DNA of 64,000 nt from Adiantum capillus-veneris (GCA_014529385.2 CM043967.1:85995278-86059277); one strand, 5' to 3'; shown: positions 34,600 through 47,740, counted from the first letter of the stretch. Translations and numbers: made by a program. The notes: a model not told the origin generated them from the letters alone.

Positions 34600-36260
34600 A
34601 AGAGTGATATTTTCCTAAGCTAGCAATAACAATAACAAATCATCAATTATTATCTTTATAATCACTGATTTAGGTTGTAATTTAATCAATCTTACATATT
34701 TGTCCTTCCATCCTGCTTTGTCTCCCGAGCCATAGTGCATGGGAGTTTGTCTCGCCCGAGCTTTGCGTTGTTGTCTGTAGGATGAGATCGTTGCGTCTTG
34801 ATCGCTCTTTTCTTGCATTGCCCACTCCCACTTCGCATTTACCATGTTACCACCGTGATAGCTCATGTCTGGATTTCTAACTTGGTTGGCCACTACGCAC
34901 CGTACATTGGACTACTTGTTTTTCAAAAATGTTATATGTAGCCCTCCAACCACTGTTGTGAAAAATGTTGATCGGGGGCATTTGGAAATCTAGCATGCAG
35001 CGCATCCTCAATGTAGCATGCATGATCGGGCAACTGGTCTCTAAACTTTACAAAACGATTCTTATATGTCGTATGTATAAGAATCTGAAGATGGCATCGA
35101 AACCTTGCGCCCTATGCTGTATTGAAGTCCACCTCCCCACCATATTTTACCTTGTAGTAGTACCCATGAGTGTCTGGCACGGGTGCGTTAGTATCCTCAT
35201 CCTCTGTGTCAGGGGCGGCACGCTCTGATATAGGGGATTCCGTTCTCCCCCACTACCTAAACAAGCGAAGCCACAAGATCCCCTGTCGCTTCGTCTCTTA
35301 GCGTGTGCACATGCAGTCTCTTGATGGCTTCTCCCGATGAAAAAGTGTTGATGTCCCACCAGAGGCTCGCCATGCCCCTACACCTAGCCATTGATAGACT
35401 CACCGGCAGTAGATTGGTAGTATCGCAATGTCACAAGGCACGCCTAAACGGTCATCCCTAATGAGAGCCGTTCACGTGGAGGGAAAACGCCTCATTGACT
35501 GATGCAAGGGCAACGGGATAGAATAGGTTGACTTTTCACTCAATGGCCCAATTGATTCGGTAGCGGTGGAGCATGTGTGTAAGTAGCCGATAGGTGGTGA
35601 AGCTCCGGTCTCAACCGGCCAACCATCAGTGATCAATGCATGTGCGCACTCTATCCCTCGACACTTGCTACCTTGAGACGAGTGACGACGCGCGGCGCTA
35701 GAAGAAGTATGTCGACGGTGCTCTGGCAAAGCAAGAGTGGAATGGAGTGGCGTGGGACCTTGTGATGCCATGGGAGTGGGACCCTACGATGCCATGGGAG
35801 TAGGACGATAAGAAGGGGCCGTAGACTGAGGTGTCGTTGGTGCGAGGCTCTGGATGTAAGGAGTCCCTCCCTGACTCCCCCATGGTGTGGAATTCAGAGA
35901 AAGACCGTAGGTCGCAAGATGTTGTGGAGTGTACCGATCAAACAATGCATCCATTGAACAGAGGTACTGGTCCTATAAAGAGATAGCCCACTGTAGGTTT
36001 GGATCTACCATTGGTGCAGGAACCTGAGTAGAGTAGGTGTAGGATGGCCATGCTTGCAATTAACAAAAATAAACCTATAACACTCATGGTTTAGGGTTAA
36101 CTAGCCACAAATAATCTTTCTTTCTTTTCTTGGTCTCACCACCTCAAGATTTGGATCCACTAGAGGTGATGTCCACCCCGGGTGGGAGCCCACCTGGATG
36201 TGAACCAACCAAAAGAAGAGCCAGATGGCTGCTCCCCACTAGATGGTCTCTCGTCCGACA
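34600..36260 (-). pseudogene. Decayed multi-exon coding remnant, unidentified
   Basis: Starting at MSDERPSSGEQPSG (36260), minus-strand coding-like segments follow: a Pro/Ser/Thr-rich part (35883-35472), an acidic part near TEDEDTNAPV (35200-35170), and a basic part with QRKARARQTPMHYGSGDK (about 34800-34725). Stops and frame changes interrupt it. The final segment loosely recalls the Ptta/En-Spm transposase (Transposase_24) region, but I could not find a diagnostic motif. 33912-34600 shows no gene apart from the hairpin. Confidence 0.3.
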
Positions 36261-36892
36261 TCTACATTACAGAGAGCAATATGAGATTTAGCTTTTCCTC
36301 CCTACTAAATCATCTACATATCTATACACAATTATATATGCACATAAGCAGGTAGATACATATACATACTAGTAGACCTAAGTAGGGGCTAGTAGTGCCA
36401 AAGGTCAAGTTGCACCTCTATAGATATCATCACAGTCTTAACCGTGGTAAAACCAAAGGTACGTTGCAGTAATCCATGCATGAGTGGATCAATGATTGCA
36501 ATGCCACGATTAAAAAAGAACTATACCCAAGAGGAAGCGTCTAACCTTCGGGTGCTATGCTCCCATACTCAGCGCCTTAATACGTGCATAAACAAATATA
36601 AGCACTACTGACCTCCTGACTTTATTGTACTTGTTGCACAACATCTCTTCACAACAGCTGCTTCGTTGACCTAATGCCTCATTCGTAGAGAGAAAGAGAG
36701 AGATATACAAAAAGAGTGAGAGAAAGATAGAGAAGGTAGAGAGAAGCGCGTAGAAAGTCATTTTTGAACTCCATCTTGGGGATGTAAAAAATATTTTTTT
36801 CAAAGCACTCTACAAAAGCCTTTGCACTCTCACATGATGCACCCCACAAAATGGTGGCTTCGCTTACAATCATTGCTCTTTACTTACTTGCA

Positions 36893-36896
<4 letters not shown>
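36261..36896. other. No recognised gene
   Basis: AT-rich with a short GA tract (36686-36740). No supported coding region. Confidence 0.4.
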
Positions 36897-36934
<38 letters not shown>

Positions 36935-36950
36935 CCTCTCTTTTCCTCTA

Positions 36951-37008
<58 letters not shown>

Positions 37009-37081
37009 CTTTCCCTCTTACCCTATTCTCTCTATTCCCTCTTTACTTCTCTCTCAATCTATCTCTTTCTCCCTCTCTTTC

Positions 37082-37125
<44 letters not shown>

Positions 37126-37254
37126 CCTCTCTATCCATCTAGTACTCCCTCTCTTTCTCTATTCTCTCTCTCCCTCTCTTTCTCCCCCCCCCTCTCTCTC
37201 TCTATCTATCTATCTATTCTCTCTCCCTCTCTTTCTCTATTCTCTCTCTCCCTC

Positions 37255-37313
<59 letters not shown>

Positions 37314-37361
37314 TGCTCCTCCGCTCTTTCTCTCCCTCTCTTTCTCTCTATTCTTTCTATC

Positions 37362-37420
<59 letters not shown>

Positions 37421-37526
37421 CTCTATTCTCTCTATCTCCCCCTAAGTTTCTCTATCCTTTCGCCCTCTCTTTCTCTCCCTCTCTCCCTCTCTTCCTCTAT
37501 TTCTCTCCCTCTATTTCTATTCTTTC

Positions 37527-37576
<50 letters not shown>

Positions 37577-37640
37577 TCTCCTTCTCTTTCTCTCTTTTCT
37601 CTATTCTGTCTCTCCCTTTCTTTCTCAAAATTTTTCCTAT
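36897..37640. repeat. ~740-bp pyrimidine (CT) tract
   Basis: Nearly pure C/T on the plus strand, with (CT)n blocks at 36897-36923, 36951-37003, 37085-37122, 37259-37311, 37365-37416 and 37525-37572. It gives a long Ser/Leu reading frame that is an artefact. Confidence 0.93.
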
Positions 37641-38101
37641 TTTATTTACTTCAACCTATTTCTTTATCTTTTTCTCTCACAATCCATTTCCTAACAAATC
37701 TACCTCTTACATCCATTTGCAAACAAAGCAAACAAGTTTACAACGATGTGCGAGAAGATTGCATCTAATTCACTAAGCAATCTACATCAAAACATCGTTA
37801 ACGATACTCCCTATTGCATCAATCGGTCAAATGAATGAGGTATGTGCACTTTTTAATCTCCTATTGTTTCTATCTTTATGCATGTAAGTGTGTGTGCATG
37901 TTTGTATGTGTGTGTGTGTGTGTGTGGAGTAGAATACAATAGGGAAAGGGGGGAGGGGGGGGGGGGGGGGGGGATGTTTTGTGATTACTTAAGTCGTAGA
38001 TATGGTTGACCGTTAGGTTGAAAGTCCTTTGACAATTACGGTAAGCCCCCTTCAAAGACTCCTTCGCAAACAAACCAAAACTCCTTCGCAAATGAACCAA
38101 A

Positions 38102-38157
<56 letters not shown>

Positions 38158-38721
38158 TGGAGAAGGTGGAGAGAGATGGACAAGGGAGAGAGAGGTAGAG
38201 GGTGTGGGAGGTGGAGTAGGGAGGAGGGGGCTTGGTGCAAATGCGATGGTGGAAAAGAAGAGGATAGAGTATGCTGCAGGAATGTGGCATACTTTGTCCT
38301 CTTTCTTTTTTAGGTGCCATTGATTACCGCGGATATTGCCGCATCTATTACCGCTTAACATCATTTCAAACGGATACAAACGTATTTGAGGTAGCAAGGG
38401 CGGGGGGGGGGGTACAAACCACCCCCCTCTACCGTTAGATATCAATAATGTCATTTTCAGCCTTTTGATTTTTTTTAATGAGTACTGGGTGGATGCATGA
38501 ATAGGTGGTACACTAGCTACCTATTTTTGGGGGTGGTAGCAAGGGGGTGGGTTGGTTGGTAGCTAGGTGAGTAAACATTGAGAATCTTTTATAAGGTTTT
38601 ATTTGAAAATTGTTCATCAAAAGGCTTGAGCAGCGAGCTGGATTTAAAAACTTTAAAAATTATCTTTTCAGTTTCAATTGTGTGTGAAAGTATTGCGGGG
38701 GGGCCACCTTACTCCACAATC
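37641..38721. other. Non-coding, with poly-G and (TG)n tracts
   Basis: A G-rich run at 37948-37973 and (TG)n at 38103-38156, then sequence with ATTACCGC words (38325-38360). No gene is supported up to the start of the next gene at 38722. Confidence 0.5.
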
Positions 38722-41700
38722 ATGACGCCTCCTTCTCGTCGACGATTGCAGAGGGGGGGCAACTCAGGTGGCCAAATAGCTCCTGCAGCAGCAACTGAAG
38801 CAAAATCAGCCACAATTACTGGGAGGCGGAAGAGGGCCCGTCATTCATCTCCCTTGCCTGATCCACCCTCGGAATCCCCTGCTAGAAAGAGGAAGAAGAA
38901 GGTCTTGACTCCTTCACCAAAGCCCTGCACTCCTATAGCAAAGAAATATTCAAAAATGGCAGATATTGTAACCCCCAACACTGAGGTACTACTGCATCTT
39001 AGTGTTGCTGGCTGTCTCTGCACAATTTATTGTTGTAACTTGTTTCCAAGGTCCATGTAAGCTCTCTTAAGCTTGCTTTGAAGCAAACCTAAGTTAGAGG
39101 CTAGATGTTTGTAGATGCATTCAAGCTCCATAAGCTAATGTGCATGCATTCAAGATTGCATTGAAAACCCGTGTAGAGGCATGCATGCATGCATTCAAGC
39201 TTGCATTGAAAACCTGTGTAGAGGCATGCATGCATGCATGCATTCAAGCATATATATTTGTGCACATTGCATTTTTGACTGAACTTCAATTGGCTGCCTG
39301 CACATGAATTCATGTCTTGTGCATAGTTGGGACTGTACTCGTATGGATTGCAAATCATAGTGCTATGAAGAAGCATGAATCGGTGATACTCTATCAGTGT
39401 GGTAGCTACCACCTGCAACACTCATTTAATATAGGGAAAGTGCATCAAAGATCATCAAGATTGTAGCATTCAACATTCTGCAAAAAACATAACAAGTTGG
39501 TAGCATTATGTTAGCCAGCTACCAATCAGCAAGTTCATTTAGCAAAAGAAATACCAAGGTGGTAGTTACATGGTAGCTATCTGTCTAGGACACAGGTAGT
39601 TGTACCACCTATTCATGCACATGCCAAGCCTGCTTCTGCTCCTACTCAATGCAACAATTGATGTTTAATGTGAAAACTTCTGTAAAATTGTGATATTATA
39701 AATGCTCACCATGCATAAGTTATCTAAGTTTTCAGTAAATTTATGGTCGTGTATGTTTCAAGCTTAAGTGTTGAACCATACTCCAATCATACTTTCATAC
39801 CCGTATGCGTTTGTCGTATGGAAAAAACTATGGTCTTATGTTTTTCCCTGTATTTTATAGGGCAAAGGCCGTTGGTGCACTCCATATGTGCCATTTGAAA
39901 GGAAGACAGTTTTTTGCATAACAAAGCCTCAAGCACATGAAGTATATGACCTCCCCAACTCTGAAGTGGATGCTCGTCTGCTGACTGAGGCAGATTTCAC
40001 CAGCAAAGATTGGTTGAAATGCTTTAAGGAGGTGCCAAAGAGGGGCAACAAAGTAAAATGTAGAGATGTGAAGCCAGAGCTCTGGAACAGGTTTTATGTA
40101 TTGTTCACATCCGTGTATCAAGAACCTCCTGGAAATTATGGTATGGAGGTGACTAAAGGATTTGCTAGAGGCTTTCTATATGAGCAGTTGAAGGGACAGG
40201 TGGACTGGCCCTTGTTTTCAGAAAGTATTGTCACAAATATGGATCTAGGCAAATTACATGCAAAGAAGCAACCGATGGGCAGCTTTCCATTCCTCCTCTA
40301 CCCCTAACAGTTCGCGGCAAATGACGAGGACTCCAGATCATTTGGAGGCACCCCAGGAAACTCCGATTGATACAGTGGATGATGTGCAGAAAAAGAATTT
40401 ATTTGGTCCGCCGTCTCTTACGGAGTTAGATACTGTTTACAACATGGTTGTAAGCAAGCATTCTTTTGCATTGTCCGAGTATAATGAAGCTTTTAAGAAG
40501 CTGGAATTGCTTCAGGCTGATGTGCACCGAAATGAAGGTGCCAACCTCCTAATGGAAAAGCTCAGAGGCTAGTTGAAAGATGCAGAGGCTGCATTACTTG
40601 TCGCTAACACTCCAAACATTGCAAGTGGTAGTTGAGGAGAAGGCACCACTTGATGCTATGGATAGTGCTCTAAAGGAGAGAGATTTTACACAAGAAGTGG
40701 AGGAGTGTGCACAGGCGCGGATGGATTTTGTGAAGACCATGCAGGTCAAAAGAAGTACAATCTTGTTGTCTGCACCTCCACTGAAAGTTCCACCTATGGA
40801 TATAGGCACCTTGCCTTTGGACAAAGTTTGTAGTGCTTGTGGGTTGACGATGTACGACGACGATGCACTTGGCATGTTTTTGCTGCCTTGCAATCATGCC
40901 TTTCACATGTACTGTTTTGGCCATCTTGTTGCAAGCAAAGAAACATGCATGGAGATGGGATGCATGCAACCGATTTCGCATACCATGTGGTCTTTGGTGA
41001 TCCTCGGCAGTACGAATGCCAATTTCCAAGGAGTACAATCAAAAACCAAACCCTCATCAGTGCCCTTAAGCATTGACCATGGTATACACCCTACTGCATT
41101 TTGTAGCATTGAGCTTAAATTTATCTATTTTTTTGTGTTTCTATTATCAAGGGAACCCTGCTAATTGTAGCTACTAATACAAGACTGGTAGCTACTAGTA
41201 CAATACTGGTAGCTACCACTCTCATAGTGGCAGCTGTCATGCTAATCCTGGTACAGCTAGCTGCCAGTATGGCTATGGCTACCATTCTTCCATGAGCTAC
41301 TATTCTCCCATGGAAGTCTTGCTGGTGGCAAGGTAGCTACCATTCTTCCATTAGCTACTGTTTTACCATGGAACTCCTGCTGGTGACAAGGAAGGTCTCA
41401 CTGTCAACCCTGGTAGCTACCAGTATAATAGTTGTAGCTACCATTCTGCCATGAGCTGCCATTCTGCCAAGGAAGTCCTGCAATTGACAAGGTGGCTACC
41501 AGGATTGCATTGGTAGCTGCCATTCTGCAAGGAAGTCCTGCAAGTGACAAGGTGGCTACCAGGATTGCATTGGTAGCTGCCATTCTGCCATCAGTTTCCA
41601 TTCTGCCAAGGAAGTCCTGCAAGTGACAAGCTAGCTACTAGGATAACATTGGTAGCTACCATGATAACATCTATAGCTACCATCTGTAGCTACCATGATG

Positions 41701-44099
41701 GTAGGGGGCAAGGTAGCTACTAGGATAGCATTTGGTAGTATTGGTAGCTTGTTAGTGCTTTCCTGGTAGCTTCTATTGTCATGCTAACCCTGCATGTAAC
41801 TTGAAAACTTGTTCTTAATTTCTTATTGTGAAGAACATAATTCAAGGTGTTGGTACATGCTGAGAAGGAAGATGTTTTAGATAAAGGTTGTTTCTAGGCT
41901 TTTATTCTGTTAACCACCACTGTTAGATTGCTTACTACTAGGATAGTATTGGTGGCCCCTATCTCATATTGGTACCTCTCAGTCAGCCAGCTACCAGGAT
42001 GGCATTGGTAGCTGCCAGGATCGTGTTGGTAGCTATCAGTGCTTGCCTGGTAGCTTCCACTATCATGCATGGTAGCTTCCATTGTCATGTTGTAGCTATT
42101 GTAACTTGAAACATCAAGTTCTTAATTCCTTAATACTTTTCATGACTACAGAGGTTGAGCCAGAGACTGTAGAGGCTGAGCCAGAGACTACAGTTGAGAA
42201 GGAAGGTGTGTTAGAGAAGTATAGTCCTGAGAATGGAGATCAAGCAGAAAATGCTCCTTCATCAATGAAGGACAATGAAGTGTTAGCCAGAGACACCAGT
42301 CCCTCCATCCTCTAGAACATACAAATGATGCAAAGGGAAAGAAAGAGAAAGATGACAGGTGTTATTTCTGGTTTTGTTTTTTCCTAAAGGTAGATAATAT
42401 TGTTTAAGGTTCATTCTTGTTGATTGTTTCTTCTCTCTTGCAGATGGAGCTGCCAAAAAGCCTACAGAGGATGCAGAAGGGCAAACAAATACATCAAAGG
42501 ACCAATTAGCCATAGAGACTCGAGAAAATAGTAACATGGAATCTGGAAGAAAAGGTGCTACAACAACCAGAGTCAGAAAAAGACTCCTAACATAGTCTCA
42601 AATTTTTTTCTTTGTAGCCTATCCTCATTTTTGGTTCTTTTCCTAAATCCTGTCGCCGTTTTTGGCTTTGTAACAATTCTCCATTTTCTATGAATTAAGA
42701 AAGCCAAAATCAAATTTTTTTTGTCTTGTCCATCATTGTTGTTTATCTCATTATTGTTTTTATGTTCAGATACTGCCACTAGCAACATTGACAATCTTGA
42801 TCACATAATAAGTATGATAGCATAGTCTATTATGAAAGACCCTCTTGATGTAGATGGTTCATTTAGAGTTGAGGGCGAAGTCCCATGTGCTAGCAGCATT
42901 GATGACCAAGAGGATAAAAACACGGAGTTTTTTGTCCTCAGTACAAGTGAGGACATGGAGATTATTATGAAAAAGTCTGAACCAGGAAGGGAAAATGGTG
43001 ATGCATCTGTGGATGCAGGTGGTGATGCAAGTTGTGCAGTTGGTGCAGGTGATGACACGGAGATTACAATTGATAAGTCTGAACCACCTTGGGAAGATGG
43101 TGACGCATCTGTGGATGCAGGTGGTACAGGCAGTGCAGGTGAAGACACATACATTATCATTGAAAAGTCTAAATCACCTTGTGAAGATGGTGATGAATTT
43201 GTGGATGTAGGTGGTGAAGCAAGGTATGCACGTGGGGCAGTTGGTGCAGGTGAGGACACGGAGATTACCAATGAAAAACCTGAACCACCTCAGGAAGATG
43301 GTGATGCATCTGTGGATGCAGGTGGTGATGCAGGTTGTGCAGTTGGTGCAGTTGGTGCTGGTGGTACAGAATATGTAAGGCACGATGATGGGATGGTGTC
43401 TCGGAAAAGGGAGGATGGAGGAGGTGCAGGTGGTGTTGCAGATTATGTTAGGAACGATGATGGGACGGTGTCTCGTCCATGGGAGGATCCTGGGAACATA
43501 TTGTTGAGAGTAAGCCAACTCTAATCCTTGATATTAATGGTGTCCTACTCACTTCATTAGACAAGAGGTACCGTTCATGGAAGCCTGCCTACTGGAATGA
43601 TCTAGAAATTGTAGACATAGCAGGGGTGTTTGTTGGGTATAAAAGGGATGCACCTGCATTCTTGGACTGTTGCCTTGTGCACTTTGATGTATTTGTGTGG
43701 ACCTGTTGCATGAAGACTAAAGCAGAAAAATTGTTGAGTGCCTGCTTTCCTGATTAGTTTCCCCAATTCAAGGAAATTCTTGCAAAGCAGGATTGTGTAA
43801 GAGATGCTAGATTCAAGATAACTAGTGGAAAGCCTGTATTTTACAAGAAGCTAAGTGACTTATGGGAGAAAAGAGGTCAGTACACTGCTACGTCCACAAT
43901 TCTAGTGGATGACACACAGTACAAGCAGCTGTGGAATCCTCCAGGCACTTTCTGCATTGTGAAGAATATGGAAAATCAGAATCCCAATGAGATTCAAGGA
44001 TATCTTACAACAACTGTAAGATCTTGGCTCACGGCTTGGCTTTGTGCGGAAGATCGCCTCAAGTATGCTGAGGACTGTGCACTGCCGAGACCGACCTGA
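38722..44099 (+). pseudogene. RING / acidic-repeat / FCP1-like HAD protein, plus copy
   Basis: Exon 1 (38722-38985) encodes a basic N-terminus (ARKRKKKVLTPSPKPCTP, NLS-like) with donor GAG|GTACTA. Exon 2 starts at 39861 after TTTTATAG and encodes a conserved-looking domain (GRWCTPYVPFERKTVF ... PELWNRFYVLFTSVYQEPPG) that I do not recognise. A coiled segment and a RING finger follow (CSAC...CNHAFHMYC...CMEMGC, 40829-40970). After an intron full of minisatellite come exons at 42151-42315, 42444-42554 and 42771 on, with four or five ~33-residue acidic repeats (EDGDASVDAGG). The HAD domain has LILDINGVLL (43521-43550), DVFVWTC and STILVDDTQYK (43893-43925). Frameshifts near 40300, 40620 and 43500 and stops at 40570 and 43755 make it a probable pseudogene. 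Confidence 0.72.
41158..42075. repeat. GGTAGCTACC-rich minisatellite in an intron
   Basis: Units containing GGTAGCTACCA, a 10-bp palindrome, recur throughout; the clearest are ~75-90-bp copies at 41425-41640 (CTGCCATTCTGC, AAGGAAGTCCTGCAAGTGAC, GGTGGCTACCAGGATTGCAT). It lies between the RING exon and the acidic exons. Confidence 0.8.
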
Positions 44100-44236
44100 G
44101 CATTAGGATCTCAAAGCAGTGGCGTCTAGAGTATTACGGCTAGATATATTATCCTGACATGTAACCATGATAAACGATGTAAACAGTCAACCATTTACCG
44201 ACTTATGGAGTATTTTGCTCACTCGTAATGATGACA

Positions 44237-44312
44237 CAATGTAGTAAAGCAGCTTCCAATGCTCAATGTAGTAAAGCAGCTTCCAATGCTCAATGTAGTA
44301 TAGAAGCTTTTG
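44237..44312. repeat. 27-bp tandem repeat, nearly three copies
   Basis: The unit CAATGTAGTAAAGCAGCTTC + CAATGCT at 44237-44263 and 44264-44290 is followed by a partial, diverged third copy. It lies just downstream of the HAD stop codon. Confidence 0.8.
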
Positions 44313-45179
44313 TTAACTTGTACACTTGTTTACGTTTTTGCATTGTTCATCACTGCACCTCCACAGTTGCACAATTACAAGTACTTAAACAGCTTCCGAT
44401 ACCAAGAAATGTTAAGGGCAGCTACCAGTCTGCATAGTAGCTACCCTTGCAACTACTTAGCTACACTTGTTTAATTTTCTATGTCTGTTGTGGAGATGAT
44501 TTATTTCTTATGGCTTAATGTACACGCGGGAGTACTGGTGGGCACTTGGGTTGGTTCTAGTGGTCATGATCATTCATGCATCAGATGTATTCAGCATTTA
44601 CCAGAGTCACCTGTCCATTGTCTCTTAGGACTCGCACATGCAGCCTCAAACGTTCGAAAAGTGCTGCCACGTTTGCACGCCCCTGTGCTTATTATGAACG
44701 GCTCCTTATCGCCCCCAACGTGATGACCCCCCACCCCCCGATGCTCAACTATAACAGTGTTGATGGCAAAGGCAGGAGAGAAGCAGGAGCCTGCAAAAGA
44801 TTGCTAACACCTACTCTGCAGGCCTGCAAAAGTTGACCTTATCCTCTGTCAACACAACTGTTGAGCAACCGCCTGTTGTGCATGTGTGAGATCCATCATC
44901 GGTTGGCTGTCTGGTCAGGGGCATCGAACCCTTGAATGACTGGTTGCATGTGCAATTCTCATTTGGAGTTGCCCTCATCTCCTTTTTTAGGGAAAGGCTT
45001 TCGACAGAGTGTTCATGCTATCTGCCTTAGGATATCACATAGGCATTTTAGACACGATTCAAGCAATTGCAAAACAGGGTGATTCTCAGCACAGAGATTA
45101 CAGAGATTCCCCCAAAGAAAAAAAAAAAGAAAAGATGTTGAAGGGCCATCAAAAGCAGCTTAGATTAGAACTAGGAATG
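44313..45179. other. No recognised gene
   Basis: Scattered short open stretches only, no family recognised. Confidence 0.4.
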
Positions 45180-46605
45180 CTATACATCAAAAGGAGTGCT
45201 ATTGTAAATAGCCTCATATGTTTTTGAGGAAAGTAAGAATTTTCTTGTACGTCCCACTTTTTGCATTGGGAACTTAATAGCTCGTACAAGGTGGGATTGC
45301 AAGGTGGCTTCAGGCTCAGAATTTAATAGCTTGAACTCATAGGGATTTTCTTTTGCTTGTTCGTACCAAACTCCTTTGACAACAAATGAGCCGGCATTGC
45401 AAACATTCCCCCATGCATCTCTTAGCAAAGCTTTAGTTTGAGTCTTTTCTGTTGTACATTTCAAGACATAGGAATCCACAAGCTCCTTATTGTCATGAGG
45501 AGCTATAACAACAAAATTGTCACCAACATGAAGTGCATCACTCAACGCATCATAGTGTCCTTCATATGCAAACTCTTCAATCTCATCATCATCTTTGACA
45601 TCATCTGTAGGTTCAAGGGTAACATAATTCCATGCAAAAACGTGTGATTTGTTCAAACACCCTTTCCAGCTGCCTTGCAAACAAGCACTACAAAAGCATG
45701 AGAATTACCGATAGCTAAGAATTTTTCCATTTGTTAAGGAGTAGCCGCTGACACAATGTAACCCACGTGCATTAGGCACAGATTTACAATCCTGACGTTG
45801 GCTTCTATCCACATCACCTACTTTGACCTCCCAGAACAGTCGAGTAACTGGTCGTACCTACGAAGAATACGTGGCTGTAGCACCATTGGACATGGTTTCT
45901 CTCAAAAATGGCACCACATCTGCTGCACATTGTAATTTCACACAATCTGGCTTTAGCTGCTCCTGAGTGAGATGCCTCTTCATAACAGCACCTGCACCAT
46001 CATGTTCGCCCTTCCCATGACCTGGACTTGAAAAGTGATGTGTCATTTTCAAACTTGTCAGAGTTCCATATCGAGCAACAAAATAAAAAGGCCTCTTTGC
46101 TTTGAACTGCGAGGCTGCTCCATTTGACCAGACCCAATGTTCTTTGAGAGATATGCCTAGCTCTTTCCACCAACCATAATGGAGCATAAAGCAATACTGG
46201 ACAAAAAGATTATCATGGATTTTATCATCAGATATATGGAAATGATAGTATTTTTTAACACTACCTGCAATCCTCACATATGTAATGTGAGCGAATATTG
46301 TCACCCGGCTAGAAAACCAATGCATCGATTGGATCTCGTTCTGTTCTTTCAAAGTGTAATTTTCAACGAAATCCACCACTTTACACTACCACATCTTCAG
46401 GGAAGATATGTAGACAATCTTTAAACTGCTCGGCCTGCCATCTGTAAACAAAATTGTGCTTTATAAACTTACTGAGATGATCCTTGAACAATATGAAAAG
46501 CTGCTCGCACTGCATCTCCTTGTGAGAAAGAACTTTTCTTTTCTTCTTTTTCTCTGAATCTGTTTCGCCAACTTCAAGGTCTTCAAAAATCTTAACTGTT
46601 ACCAT
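45180..46605 (-). pseudogene. DDE-like transposase-type gene, decayed
   Basis: One long minus-strand frame, from 46379 to 45180, broken only by TAG (45858-45860) and a TAA near 45705, with a 1-nt shift to an N-terminal part (46605-46381). Landmarks: VVDFVENYTLKEQNEIQS, FHISDDKIHDN, HWVWSNGAASQFKAK, SSPGHGKGEHDGAGAVMKRH, and a Cys motif SCFCSACLQGSW...C. The order Asp(FVEN)...Asn in WSNGAASQFK...Glu/Asp in GHGKGEHDG looks like an RNase-H-fold DDE transposase with the second Asp changed to Asn. I recall uncharacterised animal proteins with this pattern, but cannot name the family. No flanking inverted repeats were found. Confidence 0.55.
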
Positions 46606-47740
46606 GCGTGCACCATTTAACTCTTCAATCGGGAAAATTGGTAGCTTAGTTTACTATCAAAATAACTTTTGAAGGTTGGTCGGGTCTGCTGAGGGCTGAT
46701 CACACACGAAAATCTTTTATAAGGCTTTCGGATGCAAAGAGGACTTCATTTGGGCTCATTCCCTTTTTCGGGTCCGGAATCGCTCCTTCCACGAGCTCCT
46801 AGAGCTTCAAGGCTTTTTGTTTTGTCAAGGAATCATTCCCATTGCCTAGCACACCAAGGGTTATTCCCACTCCCATCGAGCCTCAAGATCTTGCCACTAG
46901 CTGGCCTTCCCACAGCTTCAAGCAGCAATGACCACCGAGCCACATTGGTGCCATTCTCTTGAGGCTTTTTCAGCATGGTTTCTGCGAGCTATAAGGCTAG
47001 GCATCAAGTGCACTCATCTCCCCAAGGGCCATTGACTCACAAAGGAGACAAAGCCATGAGCTTCACAATTGATATTTTTGCAAAACCTAATCTGAAGATT
47101 ACACTAGCGACTTTACACCATCCTTGTATTTTACACAAAACGCTCTGCATTTCGCACTCATTTTTGCACTAGAACAAAGAACAACCATTTGGCTTCCCAA
47201 AAGAAACATTTGTACAAGGATCAAACACTGCTCGACATCGGGTAAGACCATATTCACATATTTGCACAAAATATGGCACACATGTCACGCCGACATCAAC
47301 AATGGATTTGAAAATTTAATTGACGACATATTTGGAGGGGAGGAAAAGCATCTACGACAAAAAAAAATTGCAGCCAACAACGAAAACACAACACAAATGA
47401 TTCGGGGATTTACATGAGGACTTCACCTTTGATAAAGCCCCATTTGTATCTTGATTTGACCTACCACCAAGTTGCCTACCATTCTCCAGGGGAGGTGTAT
47501 TTTGATCCTACACCCAATGGACAATCCTCTGGGAGGATATTTTTACTTTGATCATACATCTAGTTGATAATTCTCTGGGGAGGATTCCTTTTGTAATTTT
47601 GGGTGCTACTATGATGCACACGCCGGAGAGGCTTTTTGGGGTGTGTGACACATCCGCACCACCACAAGTGATAACCCTCTCTACTTTGGAAGCCTACACA
47701 CTTGACATCACTACTTATGCCATCAAATGCCCTCTCCCAA
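46606..47740. other. No recognised gene
   Basis: Some open stretches under 100 codons. Phrases like CTCTGGG(G)AGGAT recur at 47529-47545 and 47573-47586, suggesting decayed repeats. Confidence 0.35.
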
